From positions 49,812 through 113,811 of the forward strand of contig NZ_JAQLDU010000007.1 of assembly GCF_028209625.1 (NCBI RefSeq): a stretch of 64,000 nt of DNA, in the 5' to 3' direction. This document shows positions 43,764 through 53,765 of this stretch, piece by piece. The translations under genes and the position numbers were made by a program. Below the pieces are notes generated by a model. The model saw only the letters and a list, made by a program, of their open reading frames with translations. It had not been told where the DNA came from and did no database searches. The DNA comes from Collinsella aerofaciens (GTDB lineage: Bacteria; Actinomycetota; Coriobacteriia; Coriobacteriales; Coriobacteriaceae). Numbering within the stretch: the first letter of the stretch is position 1; each line of letters begins with the position of its first letter.

Positions 43764-44765
43764 TTAAAGGGTGCTCAGGCTCGGGGTCCAGGCGATGGTG
43801 GGGGTCGCGCCGTCGAGAACCTCGTTGATGGTGGCGGCCATGCCGGCGAGGAGGCTGTTCTCACTTACGGTGAGCGTCTTGTAGCCGCCGGCTCGCATGA
43901 GCTCGCGAATCACCACGGCGCCGGCCAGAATCACGCCCGCGCGTTTGGGCTGTACACCCGGTAGCGCGGCGATACCCTCCACATCCAGCGCGGACATACG
44001 CTCGATGGCAGCCGAAACCTGCTCCATCGAAAGCTCGCGCAGGTGCACAAAGCTCGAATCATACGGCTCCAGCTCGTGAACGAGTGCCACGAGCGTGGTG
44101 ACGGTGCCGCCCACCGCAACGAGGCGTTCGGCGCGCTCAAAGTCGCTGGGCAGGCCTTCAAAATAGGCGGCAAACTGCTCGCCTGCCCACGCGGCAGCGG
44201 CAGCAAGCTCGCCATCCGCGGGCGGCAACGCGGAGAAAAAGCGCTCCGTCACGCGGCGACAACCGATGTCCAGCGAGCGCGTTCCCTCCAGCGCAAAGAC
44301 GCCGCGCTCCGGTGCATAGACGCCCGTCGCGAGCTCCGTGGATCCGCCGCCCGAATCGGCAACGATGATGCGCTCGCCAGCAAAGTCGTGCGCCACGCCA
44401 AAAAACGTCAGGCGCGCCTCGACCTCGCCCGGAATCACCTGCGGTTCGAGCCCCAGCTCGCGCAGGCCGTCCAGCAGCAGCGCGGCGTTGGACGCATCGC
44501 GCGCGGCACTCGTGCAGGTGGTGCAGACGCACGCAGCCCCAAAGGCACGGGCCTCGTCCACAAACATTCGGCATGCGGCGAGCACGCGCTCGACCGCCGC
44601 CTCGCGAAAGCGGCCCGTCGCATCCACGCCCTCGCCCAAGTCGGTAATCTCGGTATGCTTGGACGATTCCACGATCGCCCCGCCTTCGACCTGGGCCAAC
44701 ACCAGTCGCGACGACACCGTTCCCAGGTCGATCGCGGCCACCTTATAGCGTTTGCAATTTGTCAT
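43764..44765 (-). CDS. Ppx/GppA-family exopolyphosphatase/phosphatase
   Basis: 333 residues of the ASKHA fold. AAIDLGTVSSRLVLA, ITDLGEGVD, the VADSGGGSTELATG phosphate-binding motif and VAVGGTVTTLVAL are Ppx/GppA signatures. It would hydrolyse polyphosphate or pppGpp. It is the last gene of the leftward eno-divIC-ppx set that is common in Actinobacteria. The start at 44765 is chosen for GGGGGGAG upstream and the conserved N-terminus; the longer frame overlaps divIC. Confidence 0.92.
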   Translation of the reverse strand: MTNCKRYKVAAIDLGTVSSRLVLAQVEGGAIVESSKHTEITDLGEGVDATGRFREAAVERVLAACRMFVDEARAFGAACVCTTCTSAARDASNAALLLDGLRELGLEPQVIPGEVEARLTFFGVAHDFAGERIIVADSGGGSTELATGVYAPERGVFALEGTRSLDIGCRRVTERFFSALPPADGELAAAAAWAGEQFAAYFEGLPSDFERAERLVAVGGTVTTLVALVHELEPYDSSFVHLRELSMEQVSAAIERMSALDVEGIAALPGVQPKRAGVILAGAVVIRELMRAGGYKTLTVSENSLLAGMAATINEVLDGATPTIAWTPSLSTL

Positions 44766-44784
44766 TGCGGGCTCCCCCCGGGCG

Positions 44785-45534
44785 CTATTTGCCGTTGGAC
44801 ACGACCGTCTGGCCCTCGACGCCGTTAAACCCAAACAGCATGTCGAGCGCTTGGATGTACCACGGCGCGTCCTTGCCGACTTCTTCGATTTCCTTGGCCA
44901 CTTCGCTGGCCTTCTTGGCGTTTGAGGACTTTTTGCTCGACGACGAGTCCGAATCGTCGTCCAGGCCCTGCACTTCAATCCTCTTCTCGCCGGGCATCAC
45001 CATGCCCAGGTCTCGTGCCGAATCCTTAATGCCCTCTTCCGAGAACCACTTGTCAGTGTCTTTTTTCATCTCGTCGTTATATTGCTCGCGAATCTCGACC
45101 TGCTTGGCCAAGATGTCGCTCGAGCGTTTGGCAACGTAGAGGTCGCGCACGGGAAAGTACAGGCTCACGAGCGCCAGGGCGACGACAATGCCAACAAACA
45201 GCCCTCGCTGGGGACCGTGGGTAAAGTCGTAGATTGCCTTGACCACCGCGTTATCGTTGGCGTAATGCATGAAGTCCGAGCCCGAAAGACGGTTCGAGGG
45301 CCTACTCGGCTTTTCATGCGTTTGAGCCGAGGGACGTTGGGCATGCGTCGAGTGTGGCGGGCGGCCCGTCGACGTATTCATTTGAGCACGGGAGTGTGAG
45401 GCACTTGTCGGTCGCTGCATGGAGCGGTCGGCACCGGCGTAATCGGACCCGCCGAGCTGCACCGTGCGCGCACGGCGAGGTGACGGCTCACGCGAACCGG
45501 CGGAATAGTACCTGTTGTCGTAAATCTGATCCAT
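44785..45534 (-). CDS. DivIC/FtsB-family septum formation initiator
   Basis: 249 residues. About 115 residues of Ser/Pro/Arg-rich cytoplasmic N-terminus, one membrane helix (LFVGIVVALALVSLYFPV), then a coiled-coil-like segment (LYVAKRSSDILAKQVEIREQYNDEM) and a domain with DLGMVMPGEKRIEV, as in DivIC. It would act with FtsL and FtsQ/DivIB at the division septum. The C-terminal tail has a Ser/Lys-rich linker. Position between eno and ppx supports the call. Confidence 0.88.
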   Translation of the reverse strand: MDQIYDNRYYSAGSREPSPRRARTVQLGGSDYAGADRSMQRPTSASHSRAQMNTSTGRPPHSTHAQRPSAQTHEKPSRPSNRLSGSDFMHYANDNAVVKAIYDFTHGPQRGLFVGIVVALALVSLYFPVRDLYVAKRSSDILAKQVEIREQYNDEMKKDTDKWFSEEGIKDSARDLGMVMPGEKRIEVQGLDDDSDSSSSKKSSNAKKASEVAKEIEEVGKDAPWYIQALDMLFGFNGVEGQTVVSNGK

Positions 45535-45624
45535 GTGCGCCTTGTGCGGTTGAGGTTTGTTTGCGCTAAGTCTTTTAGTTATAGCACGAGTGCGCGCACC
45601 GCCTTCGGCGGCCCTTGCTCGACA

Positions 45625-45657
45625 TAAAAAAGGCGCTGAGCCATATGGCCCAGCGCC
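45625..45657 (-). terminator. Intrinsic terminator after eno
   Basis: On the minus strand GGCGCTGGGCC pairs with GGCTCAGCGCC around ATAT and is followed by six T. It lies about 75 bases past the eno stop and before divIC. Confidence 0.8.
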
Positions 45658-45730
45658 CCATGGTGCTCAACAGTGCCCGGCGGGAGCGAGGTGAATCCGA
45701 GTCAGCCCCGCCCCCGCACACGCCACTTGC

Positions 45731-47032
<1,302 letters not shown>

Positions 47033-47161
47033 TCACTTGGAAACATAGTGGATGCAAGCGACCGGCTGACCGTGCACCGTCGGTGCGCCTCCGTAAGTTA
47101 GCCATGTCGCACTTTTTGCATTATGCCCTAAGTTAGCCGAGGGATACACTTGATTTTCGAA

Positions 47162-47205
47162 AAATTTAGCGGGAACGATGAGGCGTGTCAGCCCGTCGTT
47201 CCCGC
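47162..47205 (-). terminator. Intrinsic terminator of mazG
   Basis: On the minus strand GCGGGAACGA and TCGTTCCCGC pair around a 17-base loop, followed by TAAATTTTT. The stem ends 5 bases beyond the mazG stop. Confidence 0.8.
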
Positions 47206-47209
47206 AGTC

Positions 47210-48070
47210 TTACTCCTCCGCCTTTGCGGCATCCCACAGGTCGTTAAGGCCGTGGGTCGAAAGCTCGGCAAGATCCACGTGGGCGTCAGCCGCCATCTGC
47301 TCCATCGCAGCCCAGCGGCGGCGGAACTTGGCCGTGCTCGCGCGCAGGGCACTCTCGGCGTCAATCCCCTCTTTGCGCGCAACGTTGACTAGGGCAAAGA
47401 GCAGGTCGCCAAACTCCATCTCGCGCTCGGGCGAGCCGGGCTCCTCGGCCTCAAACTCGGCACGCTCCTCGGCGACCTCGTCCCACACATCCTGGACCGT
47501 CTCCCACTCAAAGCCCACGGCCGCCGCCTTGCGCGACACCTTCTGAGCTTGCATCAGCGCCGGCAGGTGCGTGGGCACGCCGTCGAGCAGGCCTTCGGGC
47601 GCAGCCTCGTCCGCCGCCACAGCCTTGTCCTTGGCAGCCTTCTCGGCAAGCTTGACCTCGTCCCAAATCTTGAGCACCTCGTCGGGGCTGTCGGCATCCG
47701 CATCGCCAAACACGTGCGGGTGGCGGCGAATGAGCTTGGCGTCAATATCGCGCGCCACGTCGGCCAGCGTAAACTCGCCGGCGTCCGCCGCAATCTGCGC
47801 ATGCAGCACCACCTGCATGAGCACGTCGCCCAGCTCCTCGCGCAGATGCGTGGCATCGTCGGCCTCGATGCAGTCGAGCGCCTCATAGGCCTCCTCGATC
47901 ATGTTCTTGCCAATGCTGCGGTGCGTCTGCTCACGGTCCCACGGACAGCCGTCGGGCTGACGCAGGCGCCAGATGGTCTGCACCAGATGCTGCAGCTCGG
48001 CCGACGCGTCGACCAGCGTGGACAGGTCGCGCGAGCCCTCGGCATTTTGCTGAGCCATGTGCTGCGCCAT
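47210..48070 (-). CDS. mazG: Nucleoside triphosphate pyrophosphohydrolase MazG
   Basis: 286 residues with two MazG domains. The first has CPWDREQTHRSI, EEAYEALDCIE and EELGDVLMQVVLHA (the EExxE and ExxD metal sites). The second has EFGDLLFALVNVARKEGID. It hydrolyses NTPs and dNTPs to monophosphates and PPi. Two bases separate its ATG from the stop of the upstream phosphodiesterase gene, and GGAGGAG lies inside that gene's end, so the two are coupled. The gene sits upstream of eno as in many Actinobacteria, although here it is downstream in transcription order. Confidence 0.94.
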   Translation of the reverse strand: MAQHMAQQNAEGSRDLSTLVDASAELQHLVQTIWRLRQPDGCPWDREQTHRSIGKNMIEEAYEALDCIEADDATHLREELGDVLMQVVLHAQIAADAGEFTLADVARDIDAKLIRRHPHVFGDADADSPDEVLKIWDEVKLAEKAAKDKAVAADEAAPEGLLDGVPTHLPALMQAQKVSRKAAAVGFEWETVQDVWDEVAEERAEFEAEEPGSPEREMEFGDLLFALVNVARKEGIDAESALRASTAKFRRRWAAMEQMAADAHVDLAELSTHGLNDLWDAAKAEE

Positions 48071-48072
48071 GG

Positions 48073-48621
48073 TTACTCCTCCTCCAGGATCACGTGACGG
48101 AACGCGCCGCCCTCGTAGATACCGTAGCTGTGCGTACCGTCCTTGGGAATACTCACGCTGCCGGGATTGAAGAGCCACAGACCCGGGTGAGTCTCGCTTG
48201 CCTCGTTAACTTTGATGTGCGTGTGGCCGTAGACGAGCGCGGAGCCCTCGGGCAGCGCGGGCGCGTGGTCGACGCTGTTGTGCATGCCGGCGCCAAAGAC
48301 GTGGCCGTGCGTCAGGAACAGCTCACGGCCGGCCTCATCGAACAGCGTGGCGTAGTCGGCCATGACAGGAAAGTCGAGGACCATCTGGTCGACCTCGGCG
48401 TCGCAGTTGCCGCGGACGGCAATGATGCGGTCGGCCAGGGCGTTGAGCAGCGGAATCACGCGCTTGGGGGCGTAGTCGCGCGGCAGGTCGTTGCGCGGGC
48501 CGTGGTAGAGCAGGTCACCCAGCAGCACGATGCGGTCGGGCTGCTCGGACTCGATGGCGGCACACAGGTGCTCGGTCCAGTATGCCGAGCCGTGGATGTC
48601 GGAGGCGATGAGGTATTTCAT
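48073..48621 (-). CDS. YfcE-like metallophosphoesterase
   Basis: 182 residues. DIHGSAYW, LGDLLYHGPRND, RGNCDAEVD, LTHGHVFG and YGHTHI are the five motif blocks of the YfcE/MJ0936 phosphodiesterase type. It needs divalent metal; the natural substrate is unknown. GAAAGGA precedes the ATG. It forms a two-gene unit with mazG. Confidence 0.92.
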   Translation of the reverse strand: MKYLIASDIHGSAYWTEHLCAAIESEQPDRIVLLGDLLYHGPRNDLPRDYAPKRVIPLLNALADRIIAVRGNCDAEVDQMVLDFPVMADYATLFDEAGRELFLTHGHVFGAGMHNSVDHAPALPEGSALVYGHTHIKVNEASETHPGLWLFNPGSVSIPKDGTHSYGIYEGGAFRHVILEEE

Positions 48622-48678
48622 GGGGGGGTCCTTTCGGGTGGGGTTGATGGGGCTGGGCGTGGCGTGCCACTGGCCGCG

Positions 48679-49164
48679 CTATTCAAATCGCAGCGCCGCG
48701 GCTTGTGCCGCCTGCATCACGCGCTGGAGCGGCACGTTGTGCACGCGGGCGAGACGGGCGCAGTCCTCGTACTCGGGCGCCGCACGCTCACTGCCGTCGG
48801 GCAGGGTGGCCACCTTGACGGCTACCTCGCCCCAAGGCGTCGCCACCTGCTCAAAGCGGCGCGGCAGGCAGACGCGCTCCATAATCTGGCGCCGGATACC
48901 GTTGGTCGTAGTCTCCAAAAAGATAATCGTCTGTAGGCGCTCGATATCCTCGTGCGAGCAAATCACCTGCAGCTGCCAGCCGGGGCGGCCTTTTTTGCAG
49001 TAGAGGGGCAGCCAGTGCACCTCGCGGGCGCCGGCCTCGCGCAGGCGGTCGGCGGCGTAGGCGAGCACCTCGGGCGACGCGTCATCGATGTCGCACTCCA
49101 GCTTGACGATAGTTTCGGGCGCATCGGTCTCGCGGGACAGCGGAGATGTACTTCCACGTTGCAT
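48679..49164 (-). CDS. LarC C-terminal-domain protein (LarC2-like), stand-alone
   Basis: 161 residues. VKLECDIDDASPEVLAYAADRLREAGA, LYCKKGRPGWQLQVIC, ETTTNGIRR and PEYEDCARLA match the C-terminal half of LarC, the enzyme that inserts nickel into the pincer cofactor of lactate racemase. The N-terminal half (LarC1) is not in the window. In Lactobacillus the two halves come from one gene by frameshifting. Here the short form could act with a separately encoded LarC1. The start at 49164 has AAAGGA upstream. Confidence 0.8.
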   Translation of the reverse strand: MQRGSTSPLSRETDAPETIVKLECDIDDASPEVLAYAADRLREAGAREVHWLPLYCKKGRPGWQLQVICSHEDIERLQTIIFLETTTNGIRRQIMERVCLPRRFEQVATPWGEVAVKVATLPDGSERAAPEYEDCARLARVHNVPLQRVMQAAQAAALRFE

Positions 49165-49270
49165 ACGGTCCGAATCCTTTCCGCACGGGCTCGTTTTATT
49201 CACCCAAACGCTAGCACATCGGACGTGGCACAGGCGTGACTTTCGCCCGTCGCCGCCCTCACCCCTATCC

Positions 49271-49352
49271 AAACGTGTACGTCAGCCTCCAAACATGTCA
49301 TTTTTTGTCGGTTTTGGAGGCTGACGTACACGTTTTGGAGCGAGGCCGCACA
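49271..49352. repeat. Class C hairpin element, copy 1
   Basis: AAACGTGTACGTCAGCCTCC AAA (49271-49293) pairs perfectly with TTTGGAGGCTGACGTACACG TTT (49313-49335) around CATGTCATTTTTTGTCGGT; the shared part runs on as TGGAGCGAGGCCGCAC. It is nearly identical to 53578-53659. It lies between the divergent larC2-like and ABC genes. Confidence 0.85.
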
Positions 49353-49547
49353 CGATCAGAATTGCGCCCGCACTCCGTCCACCACAAAGTTCGCCGCACT
49401 CAACAATTTTGGACTTTCTACGCAGTTCATCGACCAAAAATTACCCTCGGCATACTTACCCGCTGCACGATGTTACTCTAGTTGCATTTGGCTAACTAAG
49501 CGGCTGCCGAGGACCCCGCCCGGCACCGTTACGGCATAGGAGGTTTC
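49353..49547. other. Promoter-containing gap before the double ABC exporter gene
   Basis: No gene is supported. AT-richer sequence at about 49420-49500 (TACTCTAG, CATACTTA) probably holds the exporter promoter. AGGAGG 7 bases before the ATG at 49548 is a strong ribosome binding site. Confidence 0.4.
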
Positions 49548-52500
49548 ATGTTCGAGAAGCGGCTCTTCTCCCTGGTTCCGCAGGCAACGCCCTACATTAT
49601 GGCAAGCGTCCTGTTTAAGTGGATCGCGCTCATGGCAAACATCACGGTGATGTGGGTGCTTGCGCGCATCTTGGGCGGCATCGTCACGGACGGCCTTTCC
49701 GCCGCGCTCGCCGTCGATGCCCTCGCACAGGCGGCCCTGCCGCTCGCCGCCGCCATCATCGTGCGCGCCGCCTCCATCTACCTGGCCCAACGCGCCGGCG
49801 ACAAAGCCGCGTTCGAGGCCGTCCGCCGCGTGCGCTCGTTCGTCTACGACAAGCTCACCGCACTCGGCCCCTCCTACACCGAGACCGTCCCTACCGCCGA
49901 GGCCGTCCAGACCAGCGTCGAGGGCGCCACGCAACTCCAGGTGTACTTTGGCGGCTACCTGCCGCAGCCCTTCTTTGCCGGCTTGGCACCCATCACGCTG
50001 TTTGTACTGCTCGTGGGCCAGGCGGGTCTTCCCGCCGCGCTGCTGCTCGCCTGCGTTCCGATCATCCCCGTCTCCATTATGATGGTCATGCGCAACGCCA
50101 AAAAGATCGGTGCCGAGTACTGGGGCAGCTATGTCGATCTTGGCGGCATGTTCCTAGAGGCCGTGCAGGGTCTCACCACCCTTAAGGTCTACCAGGCCGA
50201 TCGAAGCTGGCACGAGCGCATCAACGCCGAGTCCGAGCGTTTCCGCACAGCGACCATGCACCTGCTGGTGATGCAGCTGCGCTCCATTTGCGTTATGGAC
50301 CTGGTCGTCTATATGGGCGCCGCGCTCGGCATTATCGTGGCCGCACTGCAGCTCGCCACGGGCAAGATCGGCTTTGAGGCTGCCTTCCTCATCGTCTTTC
50401 TGTCACAGGAGTTCTTTTTGCCTATGCGCCGCCTGGGATCGCTGTTCCACACGGCCATGAACGGCATGGCCGCCTCGCGCCGCATGTTTGGCATTTTGGA
50501 TACGCCCGAGCCCGAGCGCGGCGATGTTGAGCTTGATGGTCGCGGCGATATCGAGCTCGCAGGCGTGAGCTATGCCTACGGCGACCGCACCGTGCTGGAC
50601 AGCGCCAGCGCGACCATTGCGCACGGCTCGCTCGTGGCACTCGTGGGCGAAAGCGGCGGCGGCAAGTCCACGCTCGCGGGGATTATCGCGGGCCGCAAGG
50701 GTGCCTACCGTGGCAGCGTTCGCATCGGCGGCGTTGAACTGCGCGATGCCACGGCCACCTCACTCATGCGCGCCGTCACGCTGGTGCCCACCAACGGCTA
50801 CCTGTTTGCCGGCACCCTGCGCGACAACCTGCTGCTCGCCCAGCCCAACGCCACCGACGCCGAGCTTTTGCGCGCGCTCGGCCGCACGCGCGTGGCGGCC
50901 TTTGTGCAGGCCAACGGCGGGCTCGACATGGTGATTAACGAGGGCGGCACCAACCTTTCGGGCGGCCAGCGCCAGCGCGTGTGCATGGCCCGCGCCCTGC
51001 TGCACGACTCGCCCATCTATGTGTTTGACGAGGCGACGAGCAACGTCGATGCCGCAAGCGAGGCCGCGATCGGCGAGGTCATCGCGTCGCTTGCCGGCGA
51101 GCACACCGTAATTGTGGTGGCGCATCGCCTGTCGACGATCGTGGACGCCGACCAGATCCTGGTGCTGGAACGCGGCCGCATTGCCGAGCACGGGACTCAC
51201 AGCGAGCTCTTGGCCGCCGCGGGCGCCTATGCGCGCATGTGGAACAGCCAGAAGCAGCTCTCGGCATATGCGTATGCAGAGGGTGATGCTGAGGATGCCG
51301 GCGCGGTTGAGGCTGTTGACGGCAGCGCCGCCTGTGCCGATGGCCTCAACGGTACTAGTTCGTCTTCCGCTGCCGCGGCGCCTGACTCCGGCCGCGCCCG
51401 TCGCTCGGCGCCGTCCATCATGTGGCGCATGATGGGGCTCGTCCGACCGCTTGCCGGCTGGCTTGTGCTAGCCGTCGCGCTGGGCAGCATCGGCATGCTC
51501 ACCGCCGCGTTCGTGCCGGCCTTTGGCGCCCTTGGCCTTATGGCCGCGCTGGGCCGCAACGCCTTGGGGCTTGGTCTTATCGCAGCATGCGCGGCCTGCG
51601 CCGCCTGCGGCATCGCGCGCGGGCCGCTCCACTACGGCGAGCAGCTCTGCAACCATTACATCGCATTCCGTCTGCTCGCACACATTCGCGACCTGGTGTT
51701 TGGCGCCCTGCGCCAGCTCGCCCCCGCCAAGCTCGAGGGCCGCGGCAAGGGCGAGCTCGTGAGCCTGGTCACCTCGGATATCGAGCTGCTCGAGGTCTTC
51801 TACGCGCACACCATCTCGCCCATTGCCATAGCTCTGGTCTGCACCGTTGTGTTTGAGGGTTTTTTGCTGGCTGTGAGCCCCGAGCTCGCGGGCATCGCGC
51901 TCGTGGCCTACGCGGTCTTGGGCGTGCTGCTGCCCCTGACCTCGGCCAAGGCATGCGGCACCACCGGCCGCCAGAGCCGCGAGGGCGCCGGTAAGCTGGG
52001 CGCCTTTGTGCTCGACAGTCTGCGCGGCGCATCCGAGACTATCCAGTTTGCCGGTGGCGCCGATCGCAGCCGTGCCCTGGGCAAGCTGACCGAGCAAGTC
52101 GGCGCCGTGGACGCGCGCCTCAAGCGCCGCCAAGCGGCCAGTGAGGCCGTAGCCGATGCGCTTATTCTTGCGGCCAATCTGGTGATGCTCGGGCGCGCGC
52201 TGCAGCTGGTAGCTGCGGGAACGATTGACTTTGCCGCAGCGTTTGTCGCCGTCTTTACCTTTGTGTCGTCGTTTGGCTCGGTGATGGCCGTGAGCCGCCT
52301 GGGCGCCTCACTGCAGGAGACGCTCGCCTCGGGCGCACGCGTGCTCGATTTGCTCGACGAGCAGCCCCAGTGCGCCGAGGTCGCCGATGGACAGGACGTT
52401 GAGTTTGCCGGCGCCGCAGCCGAGCATGTCAGCTTTAGCTATGCGGGCGGCGTGGACGCGGGCGGTGCGGGCGCCACAGAGCAGATCGCGAACAACGCCG

Positions 52501-53114
52501 CTGCGAGTCTCATCCTCGACGACGTGACCTGCACCTTTGCGCCCGGCACCATGACCTGCATCATGGGGCGCTCGGGCTCGGGCAAGTCGACGCTGCTTAA
52601 GCTGCTCATGCGCTTTTGGGACCCCGCAGCCGGCACCATCACGGTGAGCGGCGTCGATGCCCGCCACATCAACACGGCGAGCCTGCGCAGCCACGAGGCC
52701 TATATGACCCAGGACACACATCTGTTCTGCGGCACCGTACGCGAGAATCTGCTGGTCGCGCACGCCAATGCCACCGATGCCGAGCTGCTCGACGCTTGCC
52801 GCTCCGCCTCACTCACCACGCTCATCGACCGCCTGCCGCAGGGTCTCGACACCCCGGTTGCCGAGCTGGGCGACTCGCTCTCGGGCGGCGAGCGCCAGCG
52901 CATCGGCCTTGCGCGCATCTTCCTCAACGACGCGCCTTTCATCTTGCTCGACGAGCCCACCAGCGCACTCGACGCTCTCAACGAGGCAGCCGTAATGCAG
53001 GCCGTTGACGAGCTCAAGCGCCGCGGCAAGACCATCGTGCTCGTAAGCCATCGCGCCAGCACCTGCGCCTTTGCCGATTGCTCGCTTTCGGTCGAGCACG
53101 GGAGGCTGAGCTAA
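49548..53114 (+). CDS. Fused double ABC exporter (TM-NBD-TM-NBD), CydDC-like
   Basis: 1188 residues, two complete half-transporters in one chain. Half 1: six-helix membrane domain (1-320), Walker A GESGGGKST near 367, signature LSGGQRQR, VFDEATSNVD. A Ser/Ala/Asp-rich linker of about 60 residues follows (about 575-620). Half 2: membrane domain, Walker A GRSGSGKST near 1007, LSGGERQR, LLDEPTSALD. The first half resembles CydD and the second CydC, exporters of thiols needed for cytochrome bd assembly, but no cydAB is nearby. An unrelated drug or lipid substrate is possible. Its stop overlaps the next ATG as TAATG. Confidence 0.88.
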   Translation: MFEKRLFSLVPQATPYIMASVLFKWIALMANITVMWVLARILGGIVTDGLSAALAVDALAQAALPLAAAIIVRAASIYLAQRAGDKAAFEAVRRVRSFVYDKLTALGPSYTETVPTAEAVQTSVEGATQLQVYFGGYLPQPFFAGLAPITLFVLLVGQAGLPAALLLACVPIIPVSIMMVMRNAKKIGAEYWGSYVDLGGMFLEAVQGLTTLKVYQADRSWHERINAESERFRTATMHLLVMQLRSICVMDLVVYMGAALGIIVAALQLATGKIGFEAAFLIVFLSQEFFLPMRRLGSLFHTAMNGMAASRRMFGILDTPEPERGDVELDGRGDIELAGVSYAYGDRTVLDSASATIAHGSLVALVGESGGGKSTLAGIIAGRKGAYRGSVRIGGVELRDATATSLMRAVTLVPTNGYLFAGTLRDNLLLAQPNATDAELLRALGRTRVAAFVQANGGLDMVINEGGTNLSGGQRQRVCMARALLHDSPIYVFDEATSNVDAASEAAIGEVIASLAGEHTVIVVAHRLSTIVDADQILVLERGRIAEHGTHSELLAAAGAYARMWNSQKQLSAYAYAEGDAEDAGAVEAVDGSAACADGLNGTSSSSAAAAPDSGRARRSAPSIMWRMMGLVRPLAGWLVLAVALGSIGMLTAAFVPAFGALGLMAALGRNALGLGLIAACAACAACGIARGPLHYGEQLCNHYIAFRLLAHIRDLVFGALRQLAPAKLEGRGKGELVSLVTSDIELLEVFYAHTISPIAIALVCTVVFEGFLLAVSPELAGIALVAYAVLGVLLPLTSAKACGTTGRQSREGAGKLGAFVLDSLRGASETIQFAGGADRSRALGKLTEQVGAVDARLKRRQAASEAVADALILAANLVMLGRALQLVAAGTIDFAAAFVAVFTFVSSFGSVMAVSRLGASLQETLASGARVLDLLDEQPQCAEVADGQDVEFAGAAAEHVSFSYAGGVDAGGAGATEQIANNAAASLILDDVTCTFAPGTMTCIMGRSGSGKSTLLKLLMRFWDPAAGTITVSGVDARHINTASLRSHEAYMTQDTHLFCGTVRENLLVAHANATDAELLDACRSASLTTLIDRLPQGLDTPVAELGDSLSGGERQRIGLARIFLNDAPFILLDEPTSALDALNEAAVMQAVDELKRRGKTIVLVSHRASTCAFADCSLSVEHGRLS

Positions 53115-53533
53115 TGGCGCGCCCGGTCGACACGCCGGAGCTGGCGCGCAAACGTGAGCGCGAGACCCAAATGGTGTCGCAGATGATCGCGCTGTGGTGT
53201 CGTGGGCATCATGGCGGCGGGCATGCGGTCGAGCAGGCTGGCGACGATGAGCCCGTGCGCGTGAAGCTCGGTCTTCGGACCATTACGCTCTGCCCCGAAT
53301 GCGCCGAGCTGCAGAAATACGCCGTCGCGCGCATCGAGCGCTGCCCCCACATGGGCACCAAGACATTTTGCTCGGCTTGCCCCTCGCATTGTTACCGGTC
53401 TGCCATGCGCGAGAAGATTCGCGAGGTCATGCGCTGGTCAGGGCCGCGCATGATCTGCTATCGCCCCATCACTGCCGTCCGGCACGCGATTGTGACGGTG
53501 CAGGCCAAACGCGCGGCGACACGAAGCAAGTAG
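53114..53533 (+). CDS. ygbA: YgbA-family (nitrous oxide-stimulated promoter) protein
   Basis: 139 residues. The cysteines CPECAELQKYA and CPHMGTKTFCSACPSHCY, followed by MREKIREVMRWSGPRMICYRPITAVRHAI, are those of the YgbA_NO family. In enterobacteria ygbA belongs to the nitrosative-stress (NsrR) regulon and the cysteines may bind metal. Its ATG overlaps the ABC exporter stop, so both products are made together. The link to nitrosative stress is by family only. Confidence 0.9.
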   Translation: MARPVDTPELARKRERETQMVSQMIALWCRGHHGGGHAVEQAGDDEPVRVKLGLRTITLCPECAELQKYAVARIERCPHMGTKTFCSACPSHCYRSAMREKIREVMRWSGPRMICYRPITAVRHAIVTVQAKRAATRSK

Positions 53534-53577
53534 TCGCCGTCGCCGGCACGCGCTGCCCCGCCCCTCGCCCTCGTCTC

Positions 53578-53659
53578 AAACGTGTACGTCAGCCTCCAGA
53601 CATGTCATTTTTTGTCGGTTTTGGAGGCTGACGTACACATTTTGGAGCGAGGCCGCACC
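53578..53659. repeat. Class C hairpin element, copy 2
   Basis: Same as 49271-49352 with few changes: the left arm ends TCCAGA and the right arm reads ACGTACACATTT. The shared GGAGCGAGGCCGCAC follows. It lies after ygbA and before the histidinol-phosphatase gene, so the two copies bracket the exporter-ygbA operon in the same orientation. Confidence 0.85.
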
Positions 53660-53765
53660 GCGCGCCGCGCAGCCTTCCCAATCGATTTCGACCCCCGGCG
53701 TGCCCGGCGTGTTGAGGGCTGCGCCATTACAATGGAGCGGATTCGCCAAATGCAAAGGAGTCGCC

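Noticed and set aside
47095..47140. Two TAAGTTAGCC repeats upstream of eno
   Set aside because: Only ten bases each and no symmetry; chance cannot be excluded.
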